A DNA stretch of 64,000 bases from Labyrinthula sp. Ha (GCA_015227615.1 JAALGZ010000048.1:220920-284919); one strand, 5' to 3'; shown: positions 23,100 to 35,456, numbered from the stretch's first letter. Made by a program: numbers and translations. Notes: generated by a model not told the origin, from the sequence alone.

Positions 23100-26000
23100 T
23101 ACTCTAGATTATCCATGATTTCCCAAAATTTCTAATTTCCCAAAATTTCAATCTAAAATAATCCAAATTGAAAAAGATTGGAATTGACACTCATCTGACC
23201 GCGTGAGCCTGAAGCAGACGGCAGAATGTCCAGATATTGTGTCCGGGAGGCTTATTGAGGTGTATGAAGGGCTATTGAGCAAGTTTCCGAACGGTTTTTG
23301 CTGATATCAATTGGAAGGTAGTGAGCTGAGGTTTCTGGGGGCTGCTGGTGCACCGGGGTTTTAGACGAGGTTGCTTCAAGGTCGTGAACGGTGTATTCTT
23401 ACTTTCCATAACTATTAGGGGTGCCAGGGAGGTGTATCGAGGGGGTTTTGGCTGGTTTCTTGGTCAGGAGGTGAATTCTGGTTATTTCGGTGTTTGGCTG
23501 TTTTGGGTTGGGATGGAGTTAGGGAGGTTGGGAGGTCCATTCAGGCTGTATCTTGGGGGAGAAAGGGGTTGTGTTCTATTTATCGGCTGGGGATGTAATA
23601 TTTTTTAGATGCAGTTGCTAAATGTTCGGGTTCCAGGTTCAGGATGTTCCAGTGAGTCCAAGAAGTTTATTTATATAGGTCAACGGGTTTATTCTAACTG
23701 GTGCAGTTCCACGGTATCTCGCTGCTTGTTCCAGATAGGTTTCTCTGCTTGGTGTTCTGGATCCTGTGCCCGGTACGTTATAAGTTCTTCTAAGACGTAT
23801 TGGTTGGGGTGGTCCGTGGCTTGGTGGATCCTGGATGGGCGGCACAGGATCGATATCTTCTTCTTCTTCTAGACCAAGTTTTCTACAGGCTTCAGTGGGA
23901 GTTATATACTTTGGATCTTTCGGTTCTAGATGGTTGTTGATTCCAGTTTCTCGGAGGATATGAACTTGTCTGTCAGCTGTTGCATCACTTGCGTCTACAT
24001 ATTTTCTTCTCTGTTCAAGTAGTATCTTCTGGATGTCCAAGTCACCTTCGCAAAACCTGTATTCTTGGATTGGCACATTGTTCAAGATGGAGTTTATTTT
24101 CCTTGTCAAAAAGTTTAGTTTCTTTTTTATATCAGTGTTTAGGGGTCAGTTGCCGAGGTTATATATTCCAGGAGCTAAGACCATGTTGCGTGCAAATTGC
24201 CTCTTAACTTTTCTGGTCAGGATGTTGCAGGAGAGTATGTCCCTGTATTTAGTAAGTCTTGCTTCGCACTTGTCCAGGTTGGACAGCACATGTTCCTGCG
24301 CTATTCCCGTGGAGTTAAAGACTGCGCCTAAATACTTCATTTCTTTTACTGACCGACTTCTTCTCGTAGTACTGATATTGGTTCAGCTACTGGTTGCAGC
24401 ATCTTCTGGACTATATATTTAGTGTCTTTGACAGCTAATGTTCCTGCTCTTCTTCAATTTAAAGTTCCATCGCAGAAACGGTTTCTAAGGTGTGCCTTTA
24501 GTGACTTCTCTCGATGGAAGTATGTTTGGCACTTTTCGCAGAAAAAGTTGGTGAGAAGTTTATTTATGGTTTTATCCGGTATCTGTCCTGTCAAAGAATA
24601 TCCTTCATCTGTTAATAGTATTTTTGTTTTACTTAAGTTTATTCTTAGGTCAGAGAGAGATTCCAGTTTGTAAAGTTGCTCAATGAAGGAACTTATTCGG
24701 TTGTTGTTTTCACAAAGTGCAACCAAGTCATACGCAAAAGCTAGATAGTTAAAGATTTTTCCTTCTACTTCTACGTTTGCCAAGGTATTTGTATTTATCC
24801 TTTTTATTGTAGAATTGAGCACCAGTATGAATATAGCTGGAGAAAGTGAATCTCCTTGGAGTACTTCTCTTCTCAAGTGCACCGTTTTGGACAGATGTTT
24901 CCCATCTGAGACTTTGACTGTAGCGTTCTTATATAATACCCGGATGAGTTTCCTTAGTTTGCTAGGCACTCCATGCTTCTTCAAATATGATTCTATGAAG
25001 TCATGGTTGACCGAGTCAAAAGCCTTTTGAAAGTCAATGAAGAGAAGTTTCAGTTTTGTGTTCTGCAGCAGTTTTTTCTTCACAATATTGTTTAGGATCT
25101 CAATCTTGTTTATTGTGGAGTGACCTGATCTAAAACCTGCTTGATAAGAAGGTAGTTTATTAATAATTGGTTGAAGTCAATTGTGGATTATCCTCGTTGT
25201 CAATTTGAAAGCTGTGTTCAAGAGTGCTATGGGCTTGTATGATCCAGGTGAATTTTTTTCTCCTTTTTGCTTGTAGATATGAATGATTTTCCCGTGGCAG
25301 AACTGTTTCTTCATTCTCTGGCTTAATGATGTTTTCCTGAAGAGCTCTTGGATTTCTCTTAGTAGAATTTTCTGAACTGCTGGTGATGCTTTCAACACTT
25401 CGTTGTTGATGCAATCAACGCCTGTGGCACGGTTATTCTTTAGTTGTCTTATGCATACCATGACTTCATCCATTAGCGGGGATTTGAGTTTATGTGTTCT
25501 TCTGGAGCCGGTTCATATATTGGTCTACAGTAATGCATCCTTTCATCTTGAGTCAAGTGTATTTTTGGTATTGGCGGGTGTTGTTGACTGGTTATATAGT
25601 CACTGAGTATTTTCAACCTCTGGCACGTATCTACTTTATTTCCTTTGTCATCATTAGTGATCCGGGCATAGGTTTTGGCTGTTGGCTTTACTAGATTCAG
25701 CAGTGAGCATGCTTCTCTTGTGCGGTTTTGCTCAAACAGGGACTGTATTTTACTAGCAGTTTCAATGTACCAGTTTATTTTGTCTTTCCTTGCACTTCTT
25801 TTTACTGCGTTGGTGAGCTCCTTCCTTTCTCCCACTGTGGATGTATCCCAGAGTGAGTTCTTCCTTCGTAGCAGTTCTCGTGTTTGATCGGATGTTCTTT
25901 GTTCTGCCGTGTTGTTGCTCTGCTCAGGTACAAGGTCTTCTACCAACTTTGGAACAATCTGCGTCAAGGCTTCGCAATCTCTTTCTTCCTCTTTTAAGTT

Positions 26001-26990
26001 TAGGAGTTCCAGAATAATCTTATGATTCAGTTGTTGTGCAAGTTGTTCATTTGAGAGAAGTTTAGAGAGATCTTTTTGAGGCGTTTTTCCCATCTTTTCT
26101 TGCCTCTGTGAAATTTTCTCAGTTCTACCATGATAGCAATGTGATCAAACTTCTCTTTCTGCCAGATCCAGCTACTGGTGTCTCGTCTTGGCTTGAACAG
26201 GTAAATTCTTTCTGGTTTGTTGGTGATGAAGAAGTCGATTTCCGATATCTTCGTATTATCATATCGGGAACAGAATGTTCCCTGTTTTTTCGCTCCCTTC
26301 TTCCCAGTTACATGCCTGTGATTAACAATTGAGTACCTTTAATCTTTAACCAATTTTCTAGCAGCTTTCCATTCGCATTGCTTCTTTTTGAGAACACCAG
26401 CTTACCCTCCTTCTTCTGCGCCGTTCTACTCACTTGTGCGTTGAAATCCCCACCTAAAAGTAACGTCCTTCTCTTGTTCAGGTTTCTTGTTACCACACTC
26501 AACTCTTTCAGGAACTTTCTGTAGGATTCTCTGCCCAGTCCACAGTGTGGAGCGTAGCAGTTCACTACATTAATCTTTTTCTTGCCGGTGCCTTGGAGAA
26601 CTACTTTCAGGATCCTGTCGCTAGTACTTTGAACTGTAGAAACGTTGCAAGCAAGTTCTTCAGCCAAGTAGGTCGCTACGCCTGCAGCTCCAGTAGGCGG
26701 CTTTGAGAAAAACCACTTACCTTTGCTGCTGCTGACTTTCACCCTTTCCATCAACATCTTGTAGCCTGATTCGTGTAACTCTTGCAACATCAAAATTGAC
26801 AGTTGCTGAGTTTTTTCTTCTAAAAGGTTAAATTTTGTTGTAGTAAGACCACCTACGTTCACAGAGACTACAAGTAGTCTCTGTTCGCGCTGGCTCGCAC
26901 ACTCTAGGCCCTCTGTGGAGGTCGGAGTCGAGTAATTCCGTTGAGGCAAGGAGATATAACTGTTTTTCTTGCTTCTTGCCCAAAATTTAA
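23100..26990 (-). mobile_element. LINE-2, near full-length non-LTR retrotransposon
   Basis: Same family and length as LINE-1. The 3' end, at the left on this strand, carries two tandem copies of AAATTTTGGGAAAT at about 23113-23150. The 5' side near 26985 has AAATTTTGGGC. Coding remains run from 26949 down to 23639. The 3' untranslated region at about 23160-23640 is G-rich on the plus strand, and the plus-strand frames there are shadows. Confidence 0.8.
23639..26949 (-). pseudogene. LINE-2 endonuclease/reverse transcriptase polyprotein, broken
   Basis: Pieces read in order downward: endonuclease 26949-26308 (VSVNVGGLTT, ILMLQELHES, NCYAPHCG, GGDFNAQV), linker 26093-25473 (KRSARKDKINW, RLKILSDYI), RT entry 25473-25177 (LKNNRATGVDCINNEVLK, SYKPIALLNT), RT core 25083-24454 (FIDFQKAFDSVNH, EVLQGDSLSPAIF), post-RT C2H2 finger CEKCQTYFHREK..RNRFC, then 24340-24146 and 24109-23639. 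At least four frameshifts separate them. The RT metal-binding motif reads FAYD instead of FADD, so the first catalytic aspartate is lost. The first codon of the 26949 frame is TTG, so the true start is uncertain. Confidence 0.85.
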
Positions 26991-28200
26991 GTTAGTCTTT
27001 TTATCCACATGGGTATAATGTACAGAAATGACTAATGTGTTATGAATACTGGTACTCCAATAGACCCCCCACGACAGTTTACCATAGTTTATGAGGGGGA
27101 TTAAGTCGGAGCATCGGTATTGCATATTATATAACGTTACCCCAATTGCAACGAATTTCCTTTCCATCCTGTACAAGTATTCACGACAGAAAATTTAAGT
27201 TGAGCAGATTTCTCATTAATATTCGTGGATATGGTCTATACTTAGGACATGTATACAGTTTTGTACTCTCTCTCTACTAGCATTCTTTACAAAATAAAAA
27301 TATGAAAACTGTGTCAATGGAAACAAACACCAAGTGCTTAGATCTATAGCAGATGGGTTAAACAGTTTGAATTAAGTAACTGTTGCTGACTCTGTTCAAA
27401 GATGCAATGTTGATTGGCTTCGCTCTGATTGTAGTGTAGACAAAATTATTGTTGTGATCTAAGCTAGTTACAAGCAATAACCCATGACGTCGAAATAAAA
27501 CTTTTTTCAAACATATGTCGACTCTTAAAACAGATACATTCCCAAATGAAAAATGAATCTAAAAGATAATTTAGCTATTGAACATACCACGACTTCTCCA
27601 TTCTACCTTGTGTCTCTAGTTTTTCTATTTTCAAACGAGCTTTATCAGTGCCTTGAGCTAAGTTTTATCAAACGTGTTTCTTAATCACGGGGAACTGACT
27701 AGTGTTTTCAAGTTAAACTTTCTGGTGGGTTCATACTCAAGTTTAGAACTTATCCATTCCCATCTTTATTACGAAAAAGATTGGTTTTAATTGCATGCCC
27801 CCAATTGCCGCGAGAATATGGGAACCCCTAAGAATTCGATGTATTAGTTGAAATCACTTCGGCGAATATACTTAGGAGACTAGGATTAGGTAAAAAATAT
27901 CTTCAGGACCTGATCAAAGTATTTTAAAGTTTTCAACACCTTCGATTTATAATAATGGTGCTCAAAATTACATTGTTTATTATGAATAGTCTTTCCTTTA
28001 AACCAAATTTGAACTCGGATAAAGTCTTTAACGTTACATTAACATTATATTGATACCTAACCTTAAATAATTGTACCATATGCCAAAATAATAGAGTCGA
28101 CATACATTAATATTGTTGCTGACCGCTTTTTGGAACACAATCGAGTCCCAACCGAATTAAATCAATATCTTGATAAAACGAAACAAACCATTCGAAGACA
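26991..28200. other. Intergenic upstream of the Rho gene
   Basis: No motif-bearing frame on either strand. The last part presumably holds the Rho gene promoter; no clear TATA box was identified. Confidence 0.4.
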
Positions 28201-29021
28201 ATGTCAGATTCTAAAAAACTCAAGCTTGTAGTTGTAGGTATATTTTCTTCGTTTCTGCCCTTTCAACTATTGAATGCTAACAATAAGTATCATTTTGAAT
28301 ATCTTTCTAGTTTAAGCAGGGTGAATTATTTTATAGGTGACGGGGCGGTTGGAAAAGTAAGTTGTTTTTGGAAGGATTTAGGTTTTTAGACGTGTTTAAT
28401 CCTTTCGTTTGCAGATCCAATAAAGTATAGAGAGTATTTGGAAACTTACGAGCCAACAGGTATTAGCTATTACTTGAGTAAAACATAGTTTTGGATACTT
28501 TTGTCATCACAGTTGGGTTTAAGAAGAACCAGTCTTTGGAACTAGAATTATGGGATACAGCTGGTATTATATTAAATTATCTTATCTTTAAGGTCAAGAA
28601 GGGTTCAAAGAAGTAAGAAAGCTAAGTTATCCAGGAACTGATGGTACTCTTAAATCTCATATTTATCATAGGTTTCATGGTCTGTTTTGGGTCAGATCAA
28701 GAAAAGTCGTTGAATAATGTGCAGAATGTGTGGTTACCAGAAATCCTAAAAGATGGAAAAATGAGGGATATTAAAGGTGTAGAAAAGGCGTCATCCTTTG
28801 TTGTTGTTGGAACGAAAGCTGATTTGTTGAAGGACAAGGATGAAAGGGAGTATGTAAAGAAGAGAGCGAAGGATGTAACAACGCATATGGGTGGTTCGGA
28901 CTTTGTGTTATGCTCTTCAATAACTGGAGAGGGATTGCAAGATGCCTTTAAATATCTCATCAGGGCTGCGTATCGGAACAAATATGTGGTTTCCAGTGGG
29001 CGCCGTTGTTCTTTGCTTTGA
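28201..29021 (+). CDS. Rho-family small GTPase with CAAX box, six exons
   Basis: Exons 28201-28237, 28337-28356, 28390-28459, 28489-28563, 28593-28643 and 28672-29021 join to a 200-residue protein. Introns are 99, 33, 29, 29 and 28 nt, all GT..AG. The product has G1 GDGAVGKT, switch I YEPTVLDTF (effector threonine), G3 LWDTAGQEG, G4 GTKADL, and G5 CSSITGEG, ending in CSLL, a CAAX box whose final Leu favours geranylgeranylation. The WLPEI segment and the TKxDL form are typical of Rho/Rac rather than Rab or Ras. Expected role: membrane-bound switch for actin and polarity, using GEFs and GAPs. Exon 2 is only 20 nt. Full-length with no missing residue. The exact Rho subfamily cannot be given. Confidence 0.9.
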
Positions 29022-29295
29022 GCTTCCAATAGGATAATTTTGAAGAGTTTATATTAATGTTAGCCCATTTTTCTTTTCCTGAAATATTTACTTGAAACTG
29101 AATAAAACTTATTTGTATTTAAATATATTTTCAGGAGAATATTTTCTCATATATGTTAAACTTCAAATTCTACCTTGCTAAAGGAAAAGTATCATTTGCC
29201 ACGTCATTATGTATTACCTATCACCTATCAAAATAACCGATTCCCAATATTCAGTTTATCGAAAGGTATCAGCTATCACTTCACTAAAATCCAAA

Positions 29296-30036
29296 ATGAA
29301 AAAACTAAATGTGATAGTATATTTAATACCCCTGCTTCTCTCAGTCACAGCTGTCAAATCAATTCAAACTACTTCAGAAACATCTGAATTTAGCCTTAGA
29401 GCTGCTACTGAAAGTCTCATTGAATATGTCGAAGCACAAGGTGAGAATGGGCCATACTACTACGTCCTCTTCCTAGCAATCTGGGTTGTTTTGCTTCTTC
29501 CCTGCTCCATTCTAGAAATAGTCCCTGGATTTCTCTTTGGTTTCAAGACAGGATGGGCAGTCTCTGTAGCTGGAAAAGTACTTGGAAGTTTGCTGTCTAT
29601 AATCCTTGCCAAACTCTTTTTTAAGAGCTTCCTCTCAAGATATCTATTTGATAAATATCCTATTCTAATTACACTCAAGAAAGCAATAAATAAAGAAGGA
29701 TTTAAAGTTATTCTTTTGATTAGGGTTACTTACTTACCTATGCTACTTAAGAACTATGGTATGGCTGTTATGGACGTTCCTACCTTAAAGATAATTGGCG
29801 CATCTTTTTGTGCAGGAGTCCCATTTGCAGCTGGATGGGCTTTTCTTGGTGCTTCTGCGAAAAACTTACCTGATATCTTAGAAGGAAAGATGAAGTTCAC
29901 AGATGCTTTTCCAGACCATCCAGCATTTCTTCCACTTGTTTCTCTTGGTGGAGTACTTTTTGTATACGTTTTATACAACTTTACGAAAACATTCAACCAA
30001 TTATTAAAAGAAACAAATGCAGAGAAAGACAAATAG
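29296..30036 (+). CDS. VTT-domain (TVP38/TMEM64-like) membrane protein
   Basis: 246 residues from the ATG at 29296. The frame is open 29 codons further up, but the internal Met begins a good signal or anchor sequence (MKKLNVIVYLIPLLLS). A luminal segment is followed by the VTT core: PCSILEIVPGFLFGFKTGW, SVAGKVLGSLLSIILAK, FKVILLIRVTYLP and PFAAGWAFLGASAK, with several transmembrane helices. This family (SNARE-associated Golgi proteins; TMEM41B and VMP1 are relatives) sits in ER or Golgi membranes and has lipid-scramblase or trafficking roles. The stop is only 7 nt from the stop of the convergent SET gene, so the 3' untranslated regions must overlap. One exon; intact. Confidence 0.85.
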   Translation: MKKLNVIVYLIPLLLSVTAVKSIQTTSETSEFSLRAATESLIEYVEAQGENGPYYYVLFLAIWVVLLLPCSILEIVPGFLFGFKTGWAVSVAGKVLGSLLSIILAKLFFKSFLSRYLFDKYPILITLKKAINKEGFKVILLIRVTYLPMLLKNYGMAVMDVPTLKIIGASFCAGVPFAAGWAFLGASAKNLPDILEGKMKFTDAFPDHPAFLPLVSLGGVLFVYVLYNFTKTFNQLLKETNAEKDK

Positions 30037-30043
30037 ACAAGGT

Positions 30044-31468
30044 TTAACTCGCATTATAATACTTTAGAAGGTCTTCAATAGTTTCTATGTTCATATCAAC
30101 TAATAGTTTTAAACTTTTCGTGTGATTGCAAACTGTTTCGTCACCTGATGTATGTTTACTAAGTTCATACGCTCTCTTAAACCACTGCTGTCCTTCAGGA
30201 ACTTTTCCAATCTTAATAGCCAACTGCGCAAGTTCATCGTAAAAATTAACCATAATATGAACAAGGCTTCTTTTTTGTTTTCCTGCAAGAGAGTGCATTA
30301 ACTTTATCATATAACAATATTCTGAATATACCTCTTCTTTTTCCATATCCGTTAATAAATCAATATCTTCAATATTTTTATGAATAAAAATTTCAAGATA
30401 TTGAAAATATAAATAGTGTTCTTCATAGAGAAGCCCTTTTAGTAAGGATTTCATTTCAGAGAGAGGTGGGAGGTCATAAGTTATTTCTTCCAGTATACTA
30501 TTATGCTCTATTATTTCTTCTTCCTTTGAACAATATATATTATCTTCTTTTTCAAGAAATTCATCTTGGTTTCCACATTGAATACAAAGCAAAGCGTATA
30601 TTTTATTGGGTACTAAATAACTCCTTTGCCTACATTTGGAACAGATAAAAGTCCTTTCATACTCGATTCCGTTGCAGAGTACACAATTGCACTCGAATGC
30701 GTATCCCTCTCTTAACAAACTTTTTCTCAGTTCTTTTGGTTTATAAAAAGATTCTATATAATCCAAACTAAGGTTTTCTCCTTTCTTTATTTCTTCAATC
30801 ACACAAACTACCATCTCAACTCTAGGAAATATGTTAGTTACATAATTGCAATTAGGTTTGCAAGAGTGTTCAAAAATACATCCAGTAAGAAAAAATCCGG
30901 AACCTCCTAAAGATTCAATAGTGTGAGAATGAGTGTTTAGTAGAGAAAGTAACTTTACAGCTAAAGCCACATCCCGGTCTGAAGAGATAAAATATTTTTC
31001 AAATGGGTTTCCCATGATAAAAGGCTCTATTTTTCTAAAGGAAGCTTTGCAGGGTTTAATGTTTTCTAGTGCGTAATCTTCAAGGGTTTGAACTAGATTG
31101 AACACAGCACTGGATTGAGGTGTTTGCGCGACTGTGAGGTGAGTCCAGTATAAGGACAGAAGGAGAAGAAGATTTCTAGATTTATCTAAATCGTCAACTA
31201 TGTCCTCTGAAACAAGTTTTATAGCAAGAGAATCTAAATTTTTACGGAAGTATGTTGGAATTCGGGTGTCATTGTTTACACACAGTTGGTGTTCTTGTAA
31301 GGAGCTGTGGTCTTGATAGCATGTTACGCAAACTGTTTCTTCCCAGGAAGAATATACTAAAGGTGGCTCAATTAAGATAACTTCTCCTATATGAAGGTCT
31401 CTCGTGGCAATAAGAACTCGCCCTTTGTGTTTTGATATTTCTGTTTTGAAGCAACGGTTCTCATCCAT
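30044..31468 (-). CDS. SET-domain protein, SMYD-like
   Basis: 474 residues, one exon, ATG start. The split SET domain begins near the N-terminus (KGRVLIATRDLHIGEVILIEPP). An insert in the MYND position has CVTCYQDHSSLQEHQLC, with fewer cysteines and histidines than a true MYND finger. The C-terminal SET core has FEHSCKPNC and LSLDYIESFYK, then the post-SET-type cysteines FECNCVLC. A further CxxC pair (CSKC, CIQC) follows, then a helical C-terminal region like the TPR-like domain of SMYD proteins. Predicted: protein lysine methyltransferase of histone or cytosolic targets. The HSCxPN and DY motifs are kept, so activity is plausible. It is convergent with the VTT gene. Confidence 0.85.
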   Translation of the reverse strand: MDENRCFKTEISKHKGRVLIATRDLHIGEVILIEPPLVYSSWEETVCVTCYQDHSSLQEHQLCVNNDTRIPTYFRKNLDSLAIKLVSEDIVDDLDKSRNLLLLLSLYWTHLTVAQTPQSSAVFNLVQTLEDYALENIKPCKASFRKIEPFIMGNPFEKYFISSDRDVALAVKLLSLLNTHSHTIESLGGSGFFLTGCIFEHSCKPNCNYVTNIFPRVEMVVCVIEEIKKGENLSLDYIESFYKPKELRKSLLREGYAFECNCVLCNGIEYERTFICSKCRQRSYLVPNKIYALLCIQCGNQDEFLEKEDNIYCSKEEEIIEHNSILEEITYDLPPLSEMKSLLKGLLYEEHYLYFQYLEIFIHKNIEDIDLLTDMEKEEVYSEYCYMIKLMHSLAGKQKRSLVHIMVNFYDELAQLAIKIGKVPEGQQWFKRAYELSKHTSGDETVCNHTKSLKLLVDMNIETIEDLLKYYNAS

Positions 31469-31749
31469 AAAACAATGTGCAAGAACTCATTATGACATTA
31501 CCACAGATGATAAGAACATCAGTATGGACTTTGTTAATAGTTAAAACTTAATAGATAAGATGGGAGCAAGGTACTACATGTGCAAAACCGCCTATGTATT
31601 TATTTTAGGAACCGATAACGCTCCGCCGCTCACTAGGAAAGCTTCCCGTCTGGTGCTCCTATTGTCACTAAACTAAATTGGTTATCGGGATTTCGGGAGA
31701 CTGTTGGTATGATCACGATAGTTTTCCCGTTGTACTCATTTATCGCATT

Positions 31750-34700
31750 TAATCTCCCAAAATAGTGATTTCCCAAAATTTGCGAATAATCAAAATCGAA
31801 ATCAGCAAATCACGCAAGAAATCATGAAAGAGATTGAGATATTGTCCGACGTCTCATCCAGCGCTCCAGTTATCAAATTAATTGTTCCAAGTTCCTTTTT
31901 TGACTTTATTGAGATGTCCTGCACCAGTTTTTTACTTCTGCTATTGCTCATCATTCTTTTTTACAAGATAATCGTGGTCTATGAAGAGATCCAGTTGAGC
32001 TGCCTTCAACTAGCCATCCAAGAAGCAGATAAAGCCAGAAGCTATTTCTAATGCGTGTGGGAGATGTATTGGGCAATGAATTAAAGTGTTTTGAATTATG
32101 CTCCTGTGTTAGTGAAGTAGATTATCCTCTGTTTATTTATTCAAAGTTTTGGATGGGGATATTGGGTTCACGGTTTCAGTTTGAGAGGATAATTGTGGCG
32201 GAGATAGTTTATTCTCCCCGGGTGGTAGTGGTTGAAAGGGAAGACAGGGTTCATATGGCTCCAGTGTTGCTTCTAAGTGTTCCAGAGCCGAGTTCAGGTT
32301 TTCAGCCGGGATAGGATTTTGTGGGAAGAGGTGTGCTTCAAGTTTCCTTGAGGTTTCCTCCAGCTCTATATCCGTTTCTGCATTTGGGCACGCTTCTAGT
32401 TAACTCTTTTGCTTTTCCTTTATTATTTTTAGGATGTTTATGTCCCCAGTTTTGAGGATGTTGGCTTGCTTCGTGTGATCAAGTGGTTGTGTTGGATTAG
32501 GTTGGAGGAGGGTACAGTTTATATCTCTGGATAGTTTGTTAAGGGTTTTGAATGTATCTTTGTTTTCCAGGTTCCAGAACTTGCTGTCATATTGAATTTT
32601 TGAGACCACTAGCGCTTTCACTATGTTCTTTTTCCTTCTGACAGTCAGCATATTATTCCTCAGTATTGGCTGCAGTTTGCGAAGAGTTTCCTGTGCGGCA
32701 CGTATTCTAGTGAATGGGTTGACGTGGGTTTCAGTTGTCGCTGTTACATGCACTCCAACATATCTAAAGATATCTACTCCTTCAATGGTTCCAAGGTTGG
32801 TTTTTAGGTTTTCTTCTATTGGGATGTTGTTGTAGAGGAAGTTTAGTTCAGCTGCAGCGACTGCTGTAGTGCCCTTTCTACTTCGAACTAACGAATTCCC
32901 CGGTCCAAGACACTGTGCTTTATGTCCTACAAGGGCATCTTTTGACGAGAAGTTTCTGGAACAAGAGGTGCAGGTGTGTTTATTGACCAGTTGTTGAATT
33001 GCAGTGTCTGAAAGCTTATCTTTGAGCTTCCTTCTTCTGACTATTCCCATGAGTTGAGTTTTCTGTGTATTTATCATTAGGCCAGACAATTGTGAGAGCT
33101 CTTCTGTATATTGAACAAAGTGTTTCAAGATGTTTCTATCTTTATTCATGATACAAAGGTCGTCAGCAAATCCAAGAATGTTTTGAAAACAGAATTCTGC
33201 TTCTGGAAAATTCAAGTTTATTTTCTTTATTATCCTTCGAAGCAGAGAGTCCAGAGCAAGTACAAATAACGTGGGACATAGTGAATCACCTTGTAGCACG
33301 CCTTTGTTTATTTCTACTCTGTCGCTTATATGTTTTCCTATCTTTACTTGAACTGCAGCATATTTATATAGGTAAAGGATTATATTGATAAAGTTAGTAG
33401 GAACTTTTCTCTTTTTTAAACTAAGCTCAAGAAAAGGATGTTTGCAAGAGTCAAAAGCTTTTTTGAAATCTATAAAGAGATATAGTATCTTCGAGTTGTC
33501 TATTTGGCTGAGTTTACAGCGGTTCAAGAGGAGTTGAATTTTTGTCTAGTTCCCGTATTCTCTCTAAATCCAGACTGGTAGTTTCCTACTGTTCTTTCCA
33601 GGGTATTCTTTAGTCTATTGTTTATTATTTTAGTGATTAGTTTGTAAGAAGTGTTAAGCAAGGATATTGGCCTATAGTTGGAAGGAAGTTGATGGTTTCC
33701 TTTTTTGTATAGGAAGATGATGTTCCCAGTAGAGAGAGATATAAGCTCATCTTTGTTCGGGCCACTTGGATCTAAAAATAGTTCTTCTGCAAGTTGCTGC
33801 AAGTATTTCAATACCATTTTGTTATTCTTTAGGACTTCGTTTGTGATTCCATCGGGCCCAGGCACTTTATAGTTCTTTAGCGTTTTTGTTGTTTCTTCAA
33901 GTTCTTCTAAAGTCGGAGGAGATATATTGATTTCTTCATTTTTGGCTTCAGGTATGTCTAGCTCCGTGTCAATGATGTTTTCTTCTCTGTTTCTTTGTAT
34001 GAGCTCAAGATATTCGTGGAATATTTTTACTCGTTTTTTCTCGATTAGATACTTTTCATCTTCTATGGTAACGGTGCGTTGAGGTTTCTACTTTTCCCTA
34101 CTATCCTTTCCACTTGTTTGAGTGCTCCATGGATATCATTCTTTACCATAGCTATATCTATTCTTCTTATTTGGAGATCTAACCATGTTTTGTAGCCATT
34201 CAAGGTAGATTTTCTTATCATCTTTTTTAGTGTTTTAGATTCATTTTCGGTTAGAGATTTCCACAGTCTTCTTCTTATTTCAAATAAAGTTTCTGTTCTA
34301 TCTGAAGATGCTCTGTAGAGTCGTTCGTGTGCCACCAGCGGGATGCATTTTTCAGTGGATTTATTTATTGTTGACTTAAACGTTTGGAAGTTTAGCCTTG
34401 GTTGCTTTCCAGGTTCGTTTCATGATGGAGTTTGGCTGTTTCTTCTACGAAGCCTTGTCGTATTTCATCGTTCAGTTTCCATTGGTTTGTATCTATTTTG
34501 AAGAACTCTTTGTAGTTTCGATGCATCTTTGGGTTTTGATTAGAGTATTTCCTGAACTTTTGTGAGACTAGTGTTTCAACTGGTTGATGATCAAATTCTG
34601 TTCTATTGTGGATCTTCTCTCCGAGTTTTCTTTTTATCCGAATATTTCGGAATAGTGGGGTGCTGCCTTTACACGCTATGATGAAATCTATTTCTGAGCG

Positions 34701-35456
34701 TTTCTGATTATTCTTATTTTTTGAGTAGTAAGTTACATGGCTATTTGTATTCTTTGCACCAGGATCGAATTATGAGTTGATGATGGCCAGATTGTACTTG
34801 TTCAGAAAGTTTTGAAATATTTTGCCGTTCCTGTTCGTTCTAGTCATGTATACATATTTACCGTTGCTTGTCACTTCGTTGTGTAGTATTTGTGCGATGC
34901 AGTCACCTAAGATTATCATGAGGTCCTTTTTTCTTTTCAATGAGATCGCTTTCTGGAGTCTTGTTAGGAACTGGCTGTACTCTTTCGCTATTTTTCCTGC
35001 GTGTGGTGCATAGATATTGATGATAAAGTTAATTCTAGAGTTAAGTTTAGTTTTAACACCTAAAATTCTATCTTCATCAAATACTTTTTCTGCTTCTTTG
35101 TCCATGTTCCTGTTGAAATATATTGCTAAAATATTGATTTTCCTTTTTTCTGTGTCTTTGATCTTAGGGATATCTGTTGTAAACTAGTTTAGCTTAGAGA
35201 AGCTCGCTCTTTCGAGGTATTCCACTCCTTTACTGCCAACTTCCCACATTGCAAGGATATTTGCATTGAGAGTTAGGACATATTCTTCGATAGACCTGAG
35301 TTCGTAGAAGGTGAGATGGTCAACGTTCACAGAGACAATTGAAATTGCTCTGGAATCTTGTGCTCCATTAACTAGTAAATGTTTTACGACTGTCTGAGTG
35401 TTGTTGGTACTTATAACGGTTCCATTGTTTCCAAATTTTCAGCTTCCCAAAAAAAC
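31750..35456 (-). mobile_element. LINE-3, divergent non-LTR retrotransposon
   Basis: The same architecture as LINE-1 and LINE-2 but more distant in sequence. The 3' end at about 31755-31790 has ATTTTGGGAAATC and ATTTTGGGAGATT in tandem. The 5' end near 35456 has TTTTGGGAAGCTGAAA, close to TTTTGGGAATCTGAAA at the LINE-1 start. It abuts the flank of B2 exactly where homology to the B1 flank stops, so it inserted after the pair-1/pair-2 duplication. Confidence 0.75.
32400..35105 (-). pseudogene. LINE-3 endonuclease/reverse transcriptase remnants
   Basis: Pieces in order: endonuclease part 35105-34770 (INIYAPHAG; GDCIAQI where GDFNAQI is expected, so the active-site Asn is lost), linker 34335-34063, RT entry 33865-33524 (MPGPDGITNEVLK, NYRPISLLNT), and RT core to C-terminus 33527-32400 (FIDFKKAFDSCKH, GVLQGDSLCPTLF, intact FADD, post-RT finger CTSCSRNFSSK..HKAQC). 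At least three frameshifts. The RT portion is the best preserved; the endonuclease is not functional. Confidence 0.8.

Noticed and set aside
23348-23872. Plus-strand frames of 86 and 87 codons with Gly/Trp-rich sequence
   Set aside because: They are antisense to the LINE-2 3' region and its C-terminal coding part.
28201-28389. 62-codon frame as a separate small protein
   Set aside because: It is Rho exons 1 and 2 read through introns; splicing gives the intact GDGAVGKT motif.
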